NCBI RefSeq assembly: GCF_009923995.1
Contig: NZ_RFSK01000007.1
Span: 62,001-126,000 of the forward strand
Source: Janthinobacterium sp.
GTDB taxonomy: Bacteria > Pseudomonadota > Gammaproteobacteria > Burkholderiales > Burkholderiaceae_D
Length of the DNA: 64,000 nt
Direction: 5' to 3'
Shown piece after piece: positions 51,332 through 61,313 of this stretch. Positions within the stretch are counted from its first letter, which is position 1. Each line of letters begins with the position of its first letter. The notes beneath the pieces are model-generated. The model saw only the letters and a program-made list of their open reading frames with translations, had not been told where the DNA came from and made no database searches. Both the position numbers and the translations under genes were made by a program.

Positions 51332-52542
51332 TGGCCTTCCAACTGCCATTCCGCTTCGGTTCCGGCTCGGCTGCCAAGCCGCTGGACGGCCGCGCGCGGC
51401 AGTCGAAGATGATGGAATACGACCAGCCGCTGGTGTGGGTGGTGCTGCTGCTTATGTTGCTGGGCATGGTGATGGTGTACTCGGCGTCGATTTCGCTGTC
51501 GGACGCACGCAAGTTCGCCGCCTACACGAACAATTATTTTGTCGTACGCCAGGCGCTGTTCATCGGCGTGTCGATCATCGTCGGGGCGATGGTGTTCCGC
51601 ATCCGCATCGCCACCTGGCAAAAGATCGCCCCGTGGCTGTTCATCGGCACCCTGGTGCTGCTGGTGATGGTGCTGATACCGGGCCTGGGCGTGTCCGTCA
51701 ACGGCGGGCGCCGCTGGCTGAACCTGCCGGGCCTGCGTCCGCAGCCGTCCGAGCTGATGAAGGTGGTGATGGTGCTGTACGCGGCCGACTACACGGTGCG
51801 CAAGCAGGAATACATGCACAAGCTGACCAAGGGCTTCATGCCGATGGCGCTGGCCGTGAGCTTCGTCGGCCTGCTGCTGCTGATGGAGCCTGACCTGGGC
51901 GCCTTCGGCGTGATCGTCTGCATCGCCATGGGCATTTTGTTTTTGGGCGGCGTCAACGCCATCTGGTTCGGCGGCATCGGCGCCATGCTGACGGCGATCT
52001 TCGTCACCATCATCGCCCTGTCAAAATTCCGCCGCGAGCGGTTTTTTGCGTATCTCGACCCGTGGCAGGAAGACAATGCGCTGAACAAGGCGTACCAGCT
52101 GACGCACTCGCTGATCGCCTTCGGGCGCGGCGAACTGTTTGGCGTGGGCCTGGGCGGCAGCGTGGAAAAACTGCATTACCTGCCCGAAGCGCACACGGAC
52201 TTTTTGCTCGCCGTGATCGGCGAGGAACTGGGCCTGGTGGGCGTGCTGGTCGTGATCGGCCTGTTCTATTGGATCATCAAGCGCGCCTTCGATATCGGCC
52301 GTCAGGCGATCGCCATCGACCAGACGTTCGCGGGCCTGACGGCGAAAGGCATCGCCATCTGGATCGGCGTGCAGACCTTCATCAACATGGGCGTAAACCT
52401 GGGCCTGCTGCCGACCAAGGGCCTGACCTTGCCCTTGATGAGTTATGGCGGCACGGGCGTACTGATTAACTGTATCGGCCTGGCGATTTTGCTGCGCATC
52501 GATTACGAAAACCGGATCCTGATGCGCGGAGGCCGGCTATGA
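51331..52542 (+). CDS. ftsW: Septal peptidoglycan glycosyltransferase FtsW
   Basis: A 403-residue SEDS polymerase with ten helices that makes septal glycan strands from lipid II together with FtsI. Marks: [75 protein letters not shown] (with the catalytic Asp region) and [27 protein letters not shown] 51331 overlaps the murD stop. Confidence 0.96.
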   Translation: MAFQLPFRFGSGSAAKPLDGRARQSKMMEYDQPLVWVVLLLMLLGMVMVYSASISLSDARKFAAYTNNYFVVRQALFIGVSIIVGAMVFRIRIATWQKIAPWLFIGTLVLLVMVLIPGLGVSVNGGRRWLNLPGLRPQPSELMKVVMVLYAADYTVRKQEYMHKLTKGFMPMALAVSFVGLLLLMEPDLGAFGVIVCIAMGILFLGGVNAIWFGGIGAMLTAIFVTIIALSKFRRERFFAYLDPWQEDNALNKAYQLTHSLIAFGRGELFGVGLGGSVEKLHYLPEAHTDFLLAVIGEELGLVGVLVVIGLFYWIIKRAFDIGRQAIAIDQTFAGLTAKGIAIWIGVQTFINMGVNLGLLPTKGLTLPLMSYGGTGVLINCIGLAILLRIDYENRILMRGGRL

Positions 52543-53633
52543 CTAATGTAACGACATTGAAACCGACGAAAAGACTGATGATCATGGCGGCCGGTACCGG
52601 CGGCCATATTTTCCCTGGCCTGGCGATCGCGCAAACCATGCGCGCGCGCGGCTGGGAAGTGAGCTGGCTGGGCACGACCCACGGCATGGAGCAGGACCTG
52701 GTGCCGAAGAGCGGCATTCCCATGGACGCCATTGCATTCTCCGGCATGCGCGGCAAGGGTCTGGCGCACACGGTCAAGGGCGGCTTCAGGATGCTGGCCA
52801 GTTTCTTTGCCATCCGCCGCTTCATCGCGCGCCGCAAGCCGGACGTGGTGATGGGCATGGGCGGCTACGTGACCGTGCCGGGCGGCCTGATGGCGCGCCT
52901 GAAGGGCGTGCCGCTGGTGCTGGTCAATGCCGACGCCGCGCTGCTGCTGTCGAACAAGACGCTGGTTCCGCTGGCGCAGCAAGTATGCTTCGGCTTTCCC
53001 ACCGATTTCGGCAGCGCCGCGGGCAAGGCCGTCGTCACGGGCAACCCCGTGCGCGCCGAGATTCTGGCCATGGCGCCGCCGGCCGCGCGCTTTGCTGGCC
53101 GCAGCGGGCCGCTGCGCATCCTGGTGGTGGGCGGCAGCCTGGGTGCGAAGGCGCTGAACGACAGTCTGCCAGCCGCGCTGGCCCTGATGCCCGAAGGCGA
53201 GCGTCCGCTGGTGACGCACCAGTCGGGCAAGAAGAATATCGACGCCCTGCATGCCGCGTATGCGCAGGCGGGCGTGCAAGCCAATGTGGTCGACTTCATC
53301 GACGACATGGCCAAGGCATATACCGAAGCGGACCTGGTGATCTGCCGCGCTGGCGCGATCACCCTGTCGGAGCTGACGGCGGCCGGCGTGGCCAGCGTGC
53401 TGGTGCCCCTGGTGGCGTCGACTACCAGCCACCAGCGCGACAACGCGCAGTGGATGGCGAAACAAGGCGCGGCGATTCATTTGCCGCAGACGGAAATGAG
53501 TGCGGCGTCGCTGAGCGCCCTGCTGGCATCGCTGAGCCGCGATAGCTGCCAGCGGATGGCGCAGGCGGCACTGGCAGCAGGCAAGCGCGACGCCAATGAG
53601 GCGATCGCACACGTATTGGAAAAACTGGCATGA
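52539..53633 (+). CDS. murG: UDP-GlcNAc:lipid I GlcNAc transferase MurG
   Basis: A 364-residue peripheral membrane glycosyltransferase that converts lipid I to lipid [23 protein letters not shown] (GxGGH near residue 16), [29 protein letters not shown] and the donor-binding [24 protein letters not shown] are all intact. It overlaps ftsW by four bases. The N-terminal extension of about ten residues precedes the first strand. Confidence 0.96.
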   Translation: MTNVTTLKPTKRLMIMAAGTGGHIFPGLAIAQTMRARGWEVSWLGTTHGMEQDLVPKSGIPMDAIAFSGMRGKGLAHTVKGGFRMLASFFAIRRFIARRKPDVVMGMGGYVTVPGGLMARLKGVPLVLVNADAALLLSNKTLVPLAQQVCFGFPTDFGSAAGKAVVTGNPVRAEILAMAPPAARFAGRSGPLRILVVGGSLGAKALNDSLPAALALMPEGERPLVTHQSGKKNIDALHAAYAQAGVQANVVDFIDDMAKAYTEADLVICRAGAITLSELTAAGVASVLVPLVASTTSHQRDNAQWMAKQGAAIHLPQTEMSAASLSALLASLSRDSCQRMAQAALAAGKRDANEAIAHVLEKLA

Positions 53634-53643
53634 GGTTAGCTCT

Positions 53644-55047
53644 GTGAAGCATAAAGTAAATAATATCCACTTTGTCGGCATTGGCGGCAGCGGCATGAGC
53701 GGCATCGCCGAAGTGCTGGTCAACCTGGGCTACAAGGTGTCGGGCTCCGACCTGGGCAGTAATGCGGCAACGCAGCGCCTGGCGAGCCTGGGCGCGACCG
53801 TCATGCTCGGTCACGCGGCGGAAAATATCGGCGACGCCGACGCGGTGGTGACGTCGGGCGCCGTCCCGCAGGACAATCCGGAAGTGGCGGCCGCGCGCGC
53901 GCGCAAGATCCCGCTGGTGCCGCGCGCCGTGATGCTCGGTGAACTGATGCGTCTGAAGCGCGGCATCGCCATCGCCGGCACGCATGGCAAGACGACGACG
54001 ACCAGCCTGGTTGCTTCCGTGCTGGCGCAGGGCGGTCTCGACCCGACTTTCGTCATCGGCGGCCGTTTGACCAGCGCCGGCGCGAACGCCAAGCTGGGTT
54101 CGGGCGACTACCTGGTGGCCGAAGCCGATGAATCGGATGCCTCGTTCCTGAACCTGACGCCGATGATCGAAGTGATCACGAATATCGATGCCGATCACAT
54201 GGACACCTACGAGCACGATTTCGAAAAGCTCAAGCAGGCCTTCGTGCAGTTCACGCACCGCCTGCCGTTCTATGGCCGCGCCATGCTGTGCATCGATGAT
54301 CCGCACGTGCGTGCCATCATTCCGTCCGTGACCAAGCCGGTCACCACCTACGGTTTCGCGGAAGACGCGCAAGTGCGCGCCATCAATGCGCGCGCCGTGG
54401 GCCTGGAAATGCATTTCACCGTGCTGCAGGAAGGCTATCCCGACCTCGACGTGGTGCTGAACCAGCCCGGCATGCACAATGTGCAGAATGCCTGCTCGGC
54501 GATTGCCATCGCGCGCGAAATCGGCATCGCCGACAGCGCCACGCAGCAGGGCCTGGCGGAGTTTTCCGGCGTGGGCCGCCGCTTCACGCGCTATGGCGAC
54601 GTGGCGCTGCCGAATGGTGGCAGCTTCGCCCTGGTCGACGATTTCGGCCACCATCCGGTGGAAACGGAAGTGACTTTGGCTGCCGCGCGCGCCGCCTATC
54701 CGGGCCGCCGCCTGGTGCTGGCGTTCCAGCCGCACCGCTACAGCCGCACGCGTGACCTGTTCGAAGACTTCGTCAAGGTGCTGGGCGCGCCCGACGTGCT
54801 GCTGCTGTCCGAAGTGTATGCGGCGGGCGAAGCGCCCATCGTCGCCGCCGATGGCCGCGCACTGGCGCATGCGCTGCGCGCGCGCGGCAAGATCGAACCG
54901 ATTTTCGTCGAATCCATGACCGACATGGCCGACACCATCATGAGCGTGGCGCGCGACGGCGACGTCGTGCTGACCATGGGTGCGGGCTCCATCAGCGGCA
55001 TCCCGCAACAACTGACTACGTATCAATCCAACACTGTAAAGGCCTGA
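53644..55047 (+). CDS. murC: UDP-MurNAc:L-alanine ligase MurC
   Basis: A 467-residue Mur ligase, first in the peptide-adding series. N-terminal [31 protein letters not shown] loop [16 protein letters not shown] (about residues 113-128), [24 protein letters not shown] and [12 protein letters not shown] 53644 is the only start that gives the family N terminus ([13 protein letters not shown]); it has a weak AGG upstream and lies ten bases after murG. Confidence 0.96.
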   Translation: MKHKVNNIHFVGIGGSGMSGIAEVLVNLGYKVSGSDLGSNAATQRLASLGATVMLGHAAENIGDADAVVTSGAVPQDNPEVAAARARKIPLVPRAVMLGELMRLKRGIAIAGTHGKTTTTSLVASVLAQGGLDPTFVIGGRLTSAGANAKLGSGDYLVAEADESDASFLNLTPMIEVITNIDADHMDTYEHDFEKLKQAFVQFTHRLPFYGRAMLCIDDPHVRAIIPSVTKPVTTYGFAEDAQVRAINARAVGLEMHFTVLQEGYPDLDVVLNQPGMHNVQNACSAIAIAREIGIADSATQQGLAEFSGVGRRFTRYGDVALPNGGSFALVDDFGHHPVETEVTLAAARAAYPGRRLVLAFQPHRYSRTRDLFEDFVKVLGAPDVLLLSEVYAAGEAPIVAADGRALAHALRARGKIEPIFVESMTDMADTIMSVARDGDVVLTMGAGSISGIPQQLTTYQSNTVKA

Positions 55048-55048
55048 T

Positions 55049-56017
55049 GTGAACCAAGCTTCAGCTATCGATGTAAAACAATTGGGCAAGGTCGGCGTCC
55101 TGTTCGGCGGCAGCTCGGCCGAGCGCGAAGTGTCGCTGATGTCCGGTACGGGGGTGCTGGCCGCGCTGAAAAGCCATGGCGTGGATGCGCATGGCTTCGA
55201 TACGGGCGAGCGCAGCCTGGCCGAACTGGCCGCTGAAAAATTTGACCGCGTCTTCATCGCGCTGCATGGCCGCTTCGGCGAAGACGGCAGCCTGCAGGGC
55301 GCGCTGGAACAGCTGGGCATTCCCTACACGGGCAGCGGCGTGATGGCTTGCGCCGTGGGCATGGACAAGGTCTATACCAAGATGATCTGGCTGATGCACA
55401 AGCTGCCGACGCCGCAGTACGCTGTGCTGGACGACAGCTCCGACCTGGCCAAGGTGGCAGCGGAACTGGGCTTGCCGCTGATCGTCAAGCCGCCGCACGA
55501 AGGCTCGAGCATCGGCATCACGACTGTCAAGGAGGCCTCGGCCTTCCAGGCGGCCTACGATATCGCCGCCGGCCTCGATGATTCGGTGCTGGCAGAGGAA
55601 TTCATCCAGGGTCGCGAGTTCACCGTGGCGATCCTTGGCAAGGGCGCTACGGCGCGCGCGCTGCCGCCGATTGAAATCGTCGCCCCGCAAGGCAGTTACG
55701 ACTACCAGAACAAGTATTTTACCGACGATACGCAGTATTTCTGCCCGCCGCAGCTGGACCCGGCGATCGTGGCGGAGATGGAGCGCATTGCCGTGGAAGC
55801 CTACCGTGCCCTTGGCTGCGAAGGATGGGGACGGGTCGATGTGCTGATGCGCGCGGCCGACAGCAAACTGTTCCTGCTGGAGGTGAATACCTCGCCCGGC
55901 ATGACGGGCCATTCGCTCGTGCCGATGGCGGCGCGCGCGGTGGGCATCAGCTATGAAGACCTGTGCCTGGAAATCGTCTCCGGCGCGCGCCTGAAAATGC
56001 ACAAGGGACAGCACTGA
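55049..56017 (+). CDS. ddl: D-alanine--D-alanine ligase
   Basis: A 322-residue ATP-grasp enzyme of the DdlB type that makes D-Ala-D-Ala for MurF. Marks: [81 protein letters not shown] and [16 protein letters not shown]. It starts at GTG 55049, one base after the murC stop. The gene between murC and ftsQ is the normal dcw position for this isozyme. Confidence 0.96.
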   Translation: MNQASAIDVKQLGKVGVLFGGSSAEREVSLMSGTGVLAALKSHGVDAHGFDTGERSLAELAAEKFDRVFIALHGRFGEDGSLQGALEQLGIPYTGSGVMACAVGMDKVYTKMIWLMHKLPTPQYAVLDDSSDLAKVAAELGLPLIVKPPHEGSSIGITTVKEASAFQAAYDIAAGLDDSVLAEEFIQGREFTVAILGKGATARALPPIEIVAPQGSYDYQNKYFTDDTQYFCPPQLDPAIVAEMERIAVEAYRALGCEGWGRVDVLMRAADSKLFLLEVNTSPGMTGHSLVPMAARAVGISYEDLCLEIVSGARLKMHKGQH

Positions 56018-56018
56018 T

Positions 56019-56831
56019 ATGTGGCATGACGCTAAAAGCCTGAATACGACTGCCAACGGCTTGCTGGCCGCGGTTCTGGTCGTGTGCGTGGCGGCCGGCG
56101 TCTGGTGGGTATCGCAGCGTCCCATGTTCGACCTGCGCACCATCAAGGTGGAAAGCGCGGACGACAAGGGCCTGCGCCACGTGAATTACCTGACCCTACG
56201 CAGCGGCACCTTGGGGCGCATCAAGGGCAATTTTTTCACGACCAACCTGGAAAGCGTGCGTGGCGTGTTCGAGGCGGTGCCCTGGGTGCGCCGCGCCAGC
56301 GTGCGGCGCGAGTGGCCCAACCAGCTGATCGTGGCGCTGGAAGAACACGAAGCGCTGGGCACGTGGGGCGAGGATGGACGCCTGCTGTCGGTCAAGGGCG
56401 ACGTGTTTACGGCCAATGTGGCCGAAGCGGAAGACGACCATGAACTGCCCGCGTTTTCGGGCCCGGACGGCAGCGAGAAGGAAGTGCTGGCCACCTACGT
56501 GCAGCTGGAAAAATGGTTTGCACCGCTGAAGATGGTGCCGGAAAGCCTGTCGCTGTCGAGCCGTTACGCGTGGACCGTGAAACTGAATAACGGCATGAGC
56601 GTGGCGCTGGGACGCGAGCAGAATCATACGACCCTGAAGGCGCGGGTCGACCGGCTGGTGGGGATTTATCCGCAGCTGGCGAGCCGCCTGGAAAATATCG
56701 ACACGATCGACATGCGCTACCAGAATGGCCTGGCCTTGAGTTCCGCTGGCCTCGTGATACCGGCGGAAGGCAAGGATGGCAGGCCAGTGATGAAGAAAAA
56801 GAACAGCAGTCCGATTAAAAAACCGGCTTGA
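56019..56831 (+). CDS. ftsQ: Cell division protein FtsQ
   Basis: A 270-residue bitopic division protein. One helix (about residues 8-28), POTRA domain (FDLRTIKVESADDKGLRHVNYLTLRSGTLG), then a beta domain (VPWVRRASVRREWPNQLIVALEEHEALGTWGEDGRLLS, and IDTIDMRYQNGLAL). The tail is basic (MKKKNSSPIKKPA). FtsQ scaffolds FtsL/FtsB with FtsWI. It lies one base after ddl. Confidence 0.94.
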   Translation: MWHDAKSLNTTANGLLAAVLVVCVAAGVWWVSQRPMFDLRTIKVESADDKGLRHVNYLTLRSGTLGRIKGNFFTTNLESVRGVFEAVPWVRRASVRREWPNQLIVALEEHEALGTWGEDGRLLSVKGDVFTANVAEAEDDHELPAFSGPDGSEKEVLATYVQLEKWFAPLKMVPESLSLSSRYAWTVKLNNGMSVALGREQNHTTLKARVDRLVGIYPQLASRLENIDTIDMRYQNGLALSSAGLVIPAEGKDGRPVMKKKNSSPIKKPA

Positions 56832-56883
56832 CCGAATACCCAATTAATCAATTAATTATTAGCCCAAAAACTAGGCGACAGAA

Positions 56884-58116
56884 ATGACAAAAGACGCGAA
56901 AAACCTGATCGTCGGCCTCGACATCGGCACCTCGAAAGTGGTGGCGGTGGTAGCCGAAGTGATGTCCGACGGGCGCCACGAAGTGATCGGGCTGGGCCAG
57001 CACGAATCGAAGGGCCTGAAAAAAGGCGTGGTGGTCAATATCGAGGCTACGGTGGAGTCCATCCAGCGCGCGCTGGAAGAGGCCGAGCTGATGGCCGACT
57101 GCAAGATCCGCAATGTGTATGCGGGCATCGCCGGCAGCCATATCCGCAGCTTCAATTCCAGCGGCATGGTGGCCATCAAGGACAAAGAAGTGACGGCGAC
57201 CGACGTGGCGCGCGTCATCGAGACGGCAAAAGCGGTTAACATTCCGACCGATCAGCAATTGCTGCACACGGTGCCGCAAGAGTTCATCGTCGACAGCCAG
57301 GAAGATGTGCGCGAGCCTATCGGCATGAGCGGCATCCGTCTGGAGGTGAAGGTGCATATCGTCACCGGCGCCGTGTCGGCGGTGCAGAACATCGTCAAGT
57401 GCGTGCGCCGCTGCGGCCTGGAAGTGTCGGACCTGATCCTGCAGCCGATGGCTTCGGCCGACGCCGTGCTCACGCCCGATGAAAAGGAGCTGGGTGTGGT
57501 GCTGATCGACATCGGCGGCGGCACGACCGATGTGGCGGTGTTCTCCGATGGCGCGATCCGCCATACGGCAGTCATTCCCATCGCCGGCGACCAGATCACC
57601 AACGACATTGCCATGGCCTTGCGCACCCCGACCGCGGAAGCGGAAGAAATCAAGATCCGCTATGGCGTGGCCAAGCAGGTCCTGGCCGATCCCGGTGAAT
57701 CGCTGGAAGTGCCAGGCCTGGGCGACCGCGGTCCACGCAACCTGTCGCGCCAGGCGCTGGCCGCCGTGATCGAACCGCGCGTCGAAGAGCTGTTCGCCAT
57801 GGTGCACCAGGTGGTGCGCGAATCCGGTTACGAAGGCGTGCTGTCGTCGGGCATCGTGCTCACGGGCGGCACCTCCATCATGCCTGGCATGGTGGAAATG
57901 GCGGAAGACATTTTCCTGAAGCCGGCGCGCCTGGGCACGCCCGAGTATCGGGGCCAGCTGGCCGACGTGGTGCGCAGTCCGCGCTATGCCACGGTATTGG
58001 GCCTGCTGCTGGAAGCGAAAAAGCAATACCTGCGCGGTCACATCGTGACGCGTCAGGACGGCTCGGTGAAGGCAGTCTGGCAGCGCATGAAGGAATGGTT
58101 TTTAGGGAATTTTTAA
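56884..58116 (+). CDS. ftsA: Cell division protein FtsA
   Basis: A 410-residue actin-like protein that tethers FtsZ filaments to the membrane. ATP-site motifs: LIVGLDIGTSKVVAVVAEV, VLIDIGGGTTDVAVFSDG and GIVLTGGTSIMPGM. The 1C domain lies in residues about 82-160. The C-terminal amphipathic helix WQRMKEWFLGNF is the membrane-targeting sequence. It lies 52 bases after ftsQ. Confidence 0.97.
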   Translation: MTKDAKNLIVGLDIGTSKVVAVVAEVMSDGRHEVIGLGQHESKGLKKGVVVNIEATVESIQRALEEAELMADCKIRNVYAGIAGSHIRSFNSSGMVAIKDKEVTATDVARVIETAKAVNIPTDQQLLHTVPQEFIVDSQEDVREPIGMSGIRLEVKVHIVTGAVSAVQNIVKCVRRCGLEVSDLILQPMASADAVLTPDEKELGVVLIDIGGGTTDVAVFSDGAIRHTAVIPIAGDQITNDIAMALRTPTAEAEEIKIRYGVAKQVLADPGESLEVPGLGDRGPRNLSRQALAAVIEPRVEELFAMVHQVVRESGYEGVLSSGIVLTGGTSIMPGMVEMAEDIFLKPARLGTPEYRGQLADVVRSPRYATVLGLLLEAKKQYLRGHIVTRQDGSVKAVWQRMKEWFLGNF

Positions 58117-58271
58117 GGGCATGATTTTCGCCCGGCAGCACAGTTTTTTTGGCAGCATCGCAGGTAAACACACATAACTTAATTTTATATTTAACCGCAG
58201 TTTTCAATCTCCAGTTCTCCTACCAATATGAGGCCTGGCGCTTGGAAACCGCATTCTGATAGGAGCACATC

Positions 58272-59480
58272 ATGGAGTTCGATATGGTCGATAACACAGC
58301 TTTAGGTACCGTCATCAAGGTCGTCGGCGTCGGCGGTGCGGGTGGCAATGCAGTCCAACACATGATCAACAAAGGCATGTCGGGCGTGGAGTTCATTGCC
58401 GCCAATACCGACGCACAGGCCCTGTCAACCTCGAAGGCCCACAACATCATCCAGATCGGCGATACGGGTCTGGGCGCCGGGATGAAGCCGGCCGTCGGCC
58501 GCCAGTTGGCGGAAGAATCGCGCACGCGCATCGCCGATTCGCTGCGCGGCGCGCACATGGTCTTCATCGCTGCCGGCATGGGCGGCGGCACGGGCACGGG
58601 CGCCGCTCCCATCGTGGCCGAAGTGGCCAAGGAACTGGGCGCGCTGACGGTGGCCGTGGTTTCCAAGCCATTCTCGTACGAAGGCCAGAAGTGCATGGAT
58701 ATCGCCGACGAAGGTCTGGAGCAGCTGTCGCTGCACGTCGATTCGCTGATCATCATCCTCAATGAAAAGCTGGAAGAGATCTACGAAGATGAAAGCATGC
58801 TGGAATGGATGCAGCACGCCGATGATGTGCTCAACAACGCGGTGGCCGGCATCGCCGAGATCATCAACGTGCCGGGCCATATCAACGTCGACTTCAACGA
58901 CGTGAAAACCATCATGGGTGAGCAGGGCAAGGCCATGATGGGCACGGCGACGGCATCCGGCGTCGACCGCGCGCGCATCGCTGCCGAGCAGGCCGTCGCT
59001 TCGCCGCTGCTGGACGGTATCGACTTGTCCGGCGCGCGCGGCGTGCTGGTCAACGTCACGGCCAGCCGTGGCTTGAAGGGCAAGGAGATCAAGGAAGTCA
59101 TGGCCGCCGTGCGCGCGTTTGCGGCGCCGGACGCGTCGATCGCACAAGGCATCGCCTACGACGACGCCATGGGCGACGATATCCGTGTCACCGTGGTGGC
59201 GACGGGCCTGGGCCGCGCGAAGAAAAACATCCAGCTGGTACCGCAGCAAGTGCTGCGCACCGGCACCCACAACGGCCCGCTGACCCCGTCGGCGGCGATG
59301 GGCGGCGCGCAGGCTGCGACGACCACCGTGGGCGTGGCCACGCCGGCAGCCGGTTTCGATGGCATGAAGGCACCGGCCGTATGGCGCCGCGAATCGGCTT
59401 CCGAGCAGGTGCGCGCGATGGAGAAGAACGGTATGGAAACGTACGACATTCCAGCGTTCCTGCGCAAACAAGCCGACTAA
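58272..59480 (+). CDS. ftsZ: Cell division GTPase FtsZ
   Basis: A 402-residue tubulin-like GTPase forming the Z-ring. N-terminal VIKVVGVGGAGGNAVQHMI, GTP loop GMGGGTGTGAAP (about residues 101-112), NVDFNDVKTIM, and the conserved C-terminal peptide DIPAFLRKQAD that binds FtsA. A variable linker of about 60 residues separates the two. AGGAGC precedes ATG 58272. The 155-base gap after ftsA suggests a separate promoter. A structured repeat begins on the base after the stop. Confidence 0.98.
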   Translation: MEFDMVDNTALGTVIKVVGVGGAGGNAVQHMINKGMSGVEFIAANTDAQALSTSKAHNIIQIGDTGLGAGMKPAVGRQLAEESRTRIADSLRGAHMVFIAAGMGGGTGTGAAPIVAEVAKELGALTVAVVSKPFSYEGQKCMDIADEGLEQLSLHVDSLIIILNEKLEEIYEDESMLEWMQHADDVLNNAVAGIAEIINVPGHINVDFNDVKTIMGEQGKAMMGTATASGVDRARIAAEQAVASPLLDGIDLSGARGVLVNVTASRGLKGKEIKEVMAAVRAFAAPDASIAQGIAYDDAMGDDIRVTVVATGLGRAKKNIQLVPQQVLRTGTHNGPLTPSAAMGGAQAATTTVGVATPAAGFDGMKAPAVWRRESASEQVRAMEKNGMETYDIPAFLRKQAD

Positions 59481-59576
59481 TCACAGTGAAAAAAGCTCAT
59501 GGCGGCGTTGCATAGCCTTGCCGTACAGTCGTACTGTCTTCGGCCATGCGCCTTGCCCTGAGCATTTTTCATGTGA
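59481..59576. repeat. Structured intergenic element after ftsZ
   Basis: The outer arms TCACAGTGAAAAAAGCTCA (59481-59499) and TGAGCATTTTTCATGTGA (59559-59576) are inverted copies apart from a small indel. Inside are CATGGC (59498) against GCCATG (59543), and the tip ACAGT-CGT-ACTGT. The element begins on the first base after the stop, as do the two after the terD genes, and has the same plan of arms fitted to each other. Confidence 0.75.
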
Positions 59577-59598
59577 TTAGGTTTCCGGAGGTGATCTG

Positions 59599-59625
59599 AT
59601 GTCAGCAACAATGACGGCGGCCTGA
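59599..59625 (+). other. Eight-codon mini-ORF with a perfect Shine-Dalgarno
   Basis: ATG at 59599 runs eight codons to TGA (59623-59625), which lies in the terminator loop. GGAGGTGATC (59587-59596), a ten-base perfect complement to the 16S 3' end, precedes it. It could be a translated leader-like peptide or a fortuitous anti-Shine-Dalgarno mimic. No function assigned. Confidence 0.35.
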
Positions 59626-59641
59626 GGGCCGCCGTTTTTTT
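59613..59641 (+). terminator. Rho-independent terminator of the dcw cluster
   Basis: ACGGCGGCC (59614-59622), TGAG, GGCCGCCGT (59627-59635) followed by a T-run. Confidence 0.93.
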
Positions 59642-59813
59642 ATCCGTTTTCTTGATGTTTGCCTTTGCCTTCCTGGCTGTTTTCTGCACAAATACGGCAA
59701 GTCAGGCATACTATCGCGCTGGGCCAGCTTCACGCTAGCCGAACCAGATCACGGGCGCTGTCCGCTCCATGCAGCGGGCAGCGTCTTCAACCGACAGTAC
59801 ACAAGGAGTCAAC

Positions 59814-60320
59814 ATGACCATCAAGATCGGCGACACCCTGCCAGAAGGCACCCTGGCTGAATTCATCGAAAGCGAAACCGAAGGCTGCGCATTGGGCCCG
59901 AACACGTTCAACGTGCAAGACCTGGTCAAGGGCAAGAAGATCGCCATCTTCGGCCTGCCAGGCGCCTACACCCCGACCTGCTCCGCACAGCACGTGCCAG
60001 GCTACGTCAAGCACGCCGCCGACCTGAAGGCCAAGGGCGTCGATGAAATCTGGTGCATCTCCGTCAACGACGCGTTCGTGATGGGCGCCTGGGGCCGCGA
60101 CCAGAAAGCCACCGGCGTCGTGCGCATGATGGCTGACGGCAACGCCGCCTTCAGCAAGGCCCTGGGCCTGGATGCCGATTTCTCCAAGCACGGCATGGGC
60201 ACGCGCTCACAGCGCTACTCGATGCTGGTCGACAATGGCGTCGTGACGCAATTGAACGTCGAGCAGGGCGGCAAGTTTGAAGTGTCGAATGCCGAGACGC
60301 TGCTGGGCCAGCTGGCTTGA
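59814..60320 (+). CDS. Peroxiredoxin (Prx5 type)
   Basis: A 168-residue thiol peroxidase of the Prx5 family, which reduces peroxides using glutathione or glutaredoxin. The active-site block LPGAYTPTCSAQHVPGY holds the peroxidatic Cys56; a second cysteine (Cys25) is far from a classical resolving position. WCISVNDAFVMGAWGRDQ, the family's second block, is present. ATG 59814 has AAGGAG upstream. A peroxiredoxin between ftsZ and lpxC is the usual arrangement in betaproteobacteria. It has no evident link to division. Confidence 0.93.
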   Translation: MTIKIGDTLPEGTLAEFIESETEGCALGPNTFNVQDLVKGKKIAIFGLPGAYTPTCSAQHVPGYVKHAADLKAKGVDEIWCISVNDAFVMGAWGRDQKATGVVRMMADGNAAFSKALGLDADFSKHGMGTRSQRYSMLVDNGVVTQLNVEQGGKFEVSNAETLLGQLA

Positions 60321-60322
60321 TG

Positions 60323-60440
60323 GTCGGGGTCAGACCCTTGGGGTCTGGCCCCAGCAATTGTGTAGGGTTAATGCCCAGCTAAAGCTTGCTACCAATCCAA
60401 ATCAAAATCTGGGGTCGGACCCAAAGGGTCCGACCCCATT
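60323..60440. repeat. Pair of REP-like hairpins with GGGGTC(A/G)GACCC core
   Basis: Hairpin 1: GGGGTCAGACCC (60326-60337), TTG, GGGTCTGGCCCC (60341-60352). Hairpin 2: GGGGTCGGACCC (60411-60422), AAA, GGGTCCGACCCC (60426-60437), followed by T-rich sequence so it may also end transcription. The core resembles REP-type elements mobilised by REP-associated tyrosine transposases in proteobacteria. No transposase is in the window. Confidence 0.75.
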
Positions 60441-60441
60441 T

Positions 60442-61209
60442 TTATTGCACCTGCGGTTTTGTCGCCTCGAACATGGCCGCGTCGATGCTGAACGAATAAT
60501 CATCCTGCAGCGCGAAATAGCGCCGCGCTTCTTCGGGCGCGCCGTCGAACAGATTGCGGATGGCCGCCACGCGTTCGACCGGGGTGCGCATGCGCGCCAC
60601 CCACTCGTCGAACTGCATCGTCAGTTTCCACACGCTGCGCAAGCTGTGCGTGAAGCCCGCGTTGTCGAACTTGGCGCCCCATTCGCAGCTGCGGTAGTCG
60701 CGCACGTGCGAGGCGTCGCGCAGCATTTCCACCGCCTGCAAGGTGCTGTCGTACAGGGCCGTTTTCGGCGCCACGATGTCGATTACCAGCAAGGTGCCGT
60801 TCGGACGCAGCACGCGCCACGCTTCGGCCAGCGCGCCCGCCACGTCGTTCCAGTGGTGCGCGGAAAAGCGCGTGACGACCATGTCGAAGCTGGCGTCGGC
60901 AAACGGCAGCCGGGCCACGTCGCCCTGCTGCGTGCTGATGTTGTGCAAGCCGCGCTGCACCCGGGCGCATTCCACCACGTCGAGCATGGGCTGCGCCAGG
61001 TCGTAGGCGACGACGGATGCGGCCACGGGGGCGACGGCAAAGCTGGCGTGGCCCGCGCCGCAGCCCAGGTCCAGCACCACCGGCTTGCCATGGCGGCGCG
61101 CGCATTCCTGCATCAGCACCAGGTCGGCTCCCTGCGCGTGGACCGCGCTGCTCAGGTAGGCATTGGCCGTCTTGCCAAACTGTTCGGTAACGACATCGTG
61201 CTGCTGCAT
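60442..61209 (-). CDS. Class I SAM-dependent methyltransferase
   Basis: A 255-residue cytosolic methyltransferase: VVTEQFGKTANAYLSSAVHAQGADL, SAM motif VLDLGCGAGHASFAVAP (about residues 48-64), QGDVARLPFADASFDMVVTRFSAHHW and WRVLRPNGTLLVIDIVAP. The closest type is UbiE/YcgJ-like, acting on small molecules. AGGAG precedes ATG 61209. It ends next to the REP-like hairpins and is divergent from the XRE regulator. Substrate unknown. Confidence 0.87.
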   Translation of the reverse strand: MQQHDVVTEQFGKTANAYLSSAVHAQGADLVLMQECARRHGKPVVLDLGCGAGHASFAVAPVAASVVAYDLAQPMLDVVECARVQRGLHNISTQQGDVARLPFADASFDMVVTRFSAHHWNDVAGALAEAWRVLRPNGTLLVIDIVAPKTALYDSTLQAVEMLRDASHVRDYRSCEWGAKFDNAGFTHSLRSVWKLTMQFDEWVARMRTPVERVAAIRNLFDGAPEEARRYFALQDDYSFSIDAAMFEATKPQVQ

Positions 61210-61313
61210 GATTTTCTCCTGTGGATGGGTGAGTACACGCAGAATAAGGATAAAATTATCCTGTAACAAGACCATAACTTATACTGGTATATCGACTACC
61301 ATGCATCTCTGCC

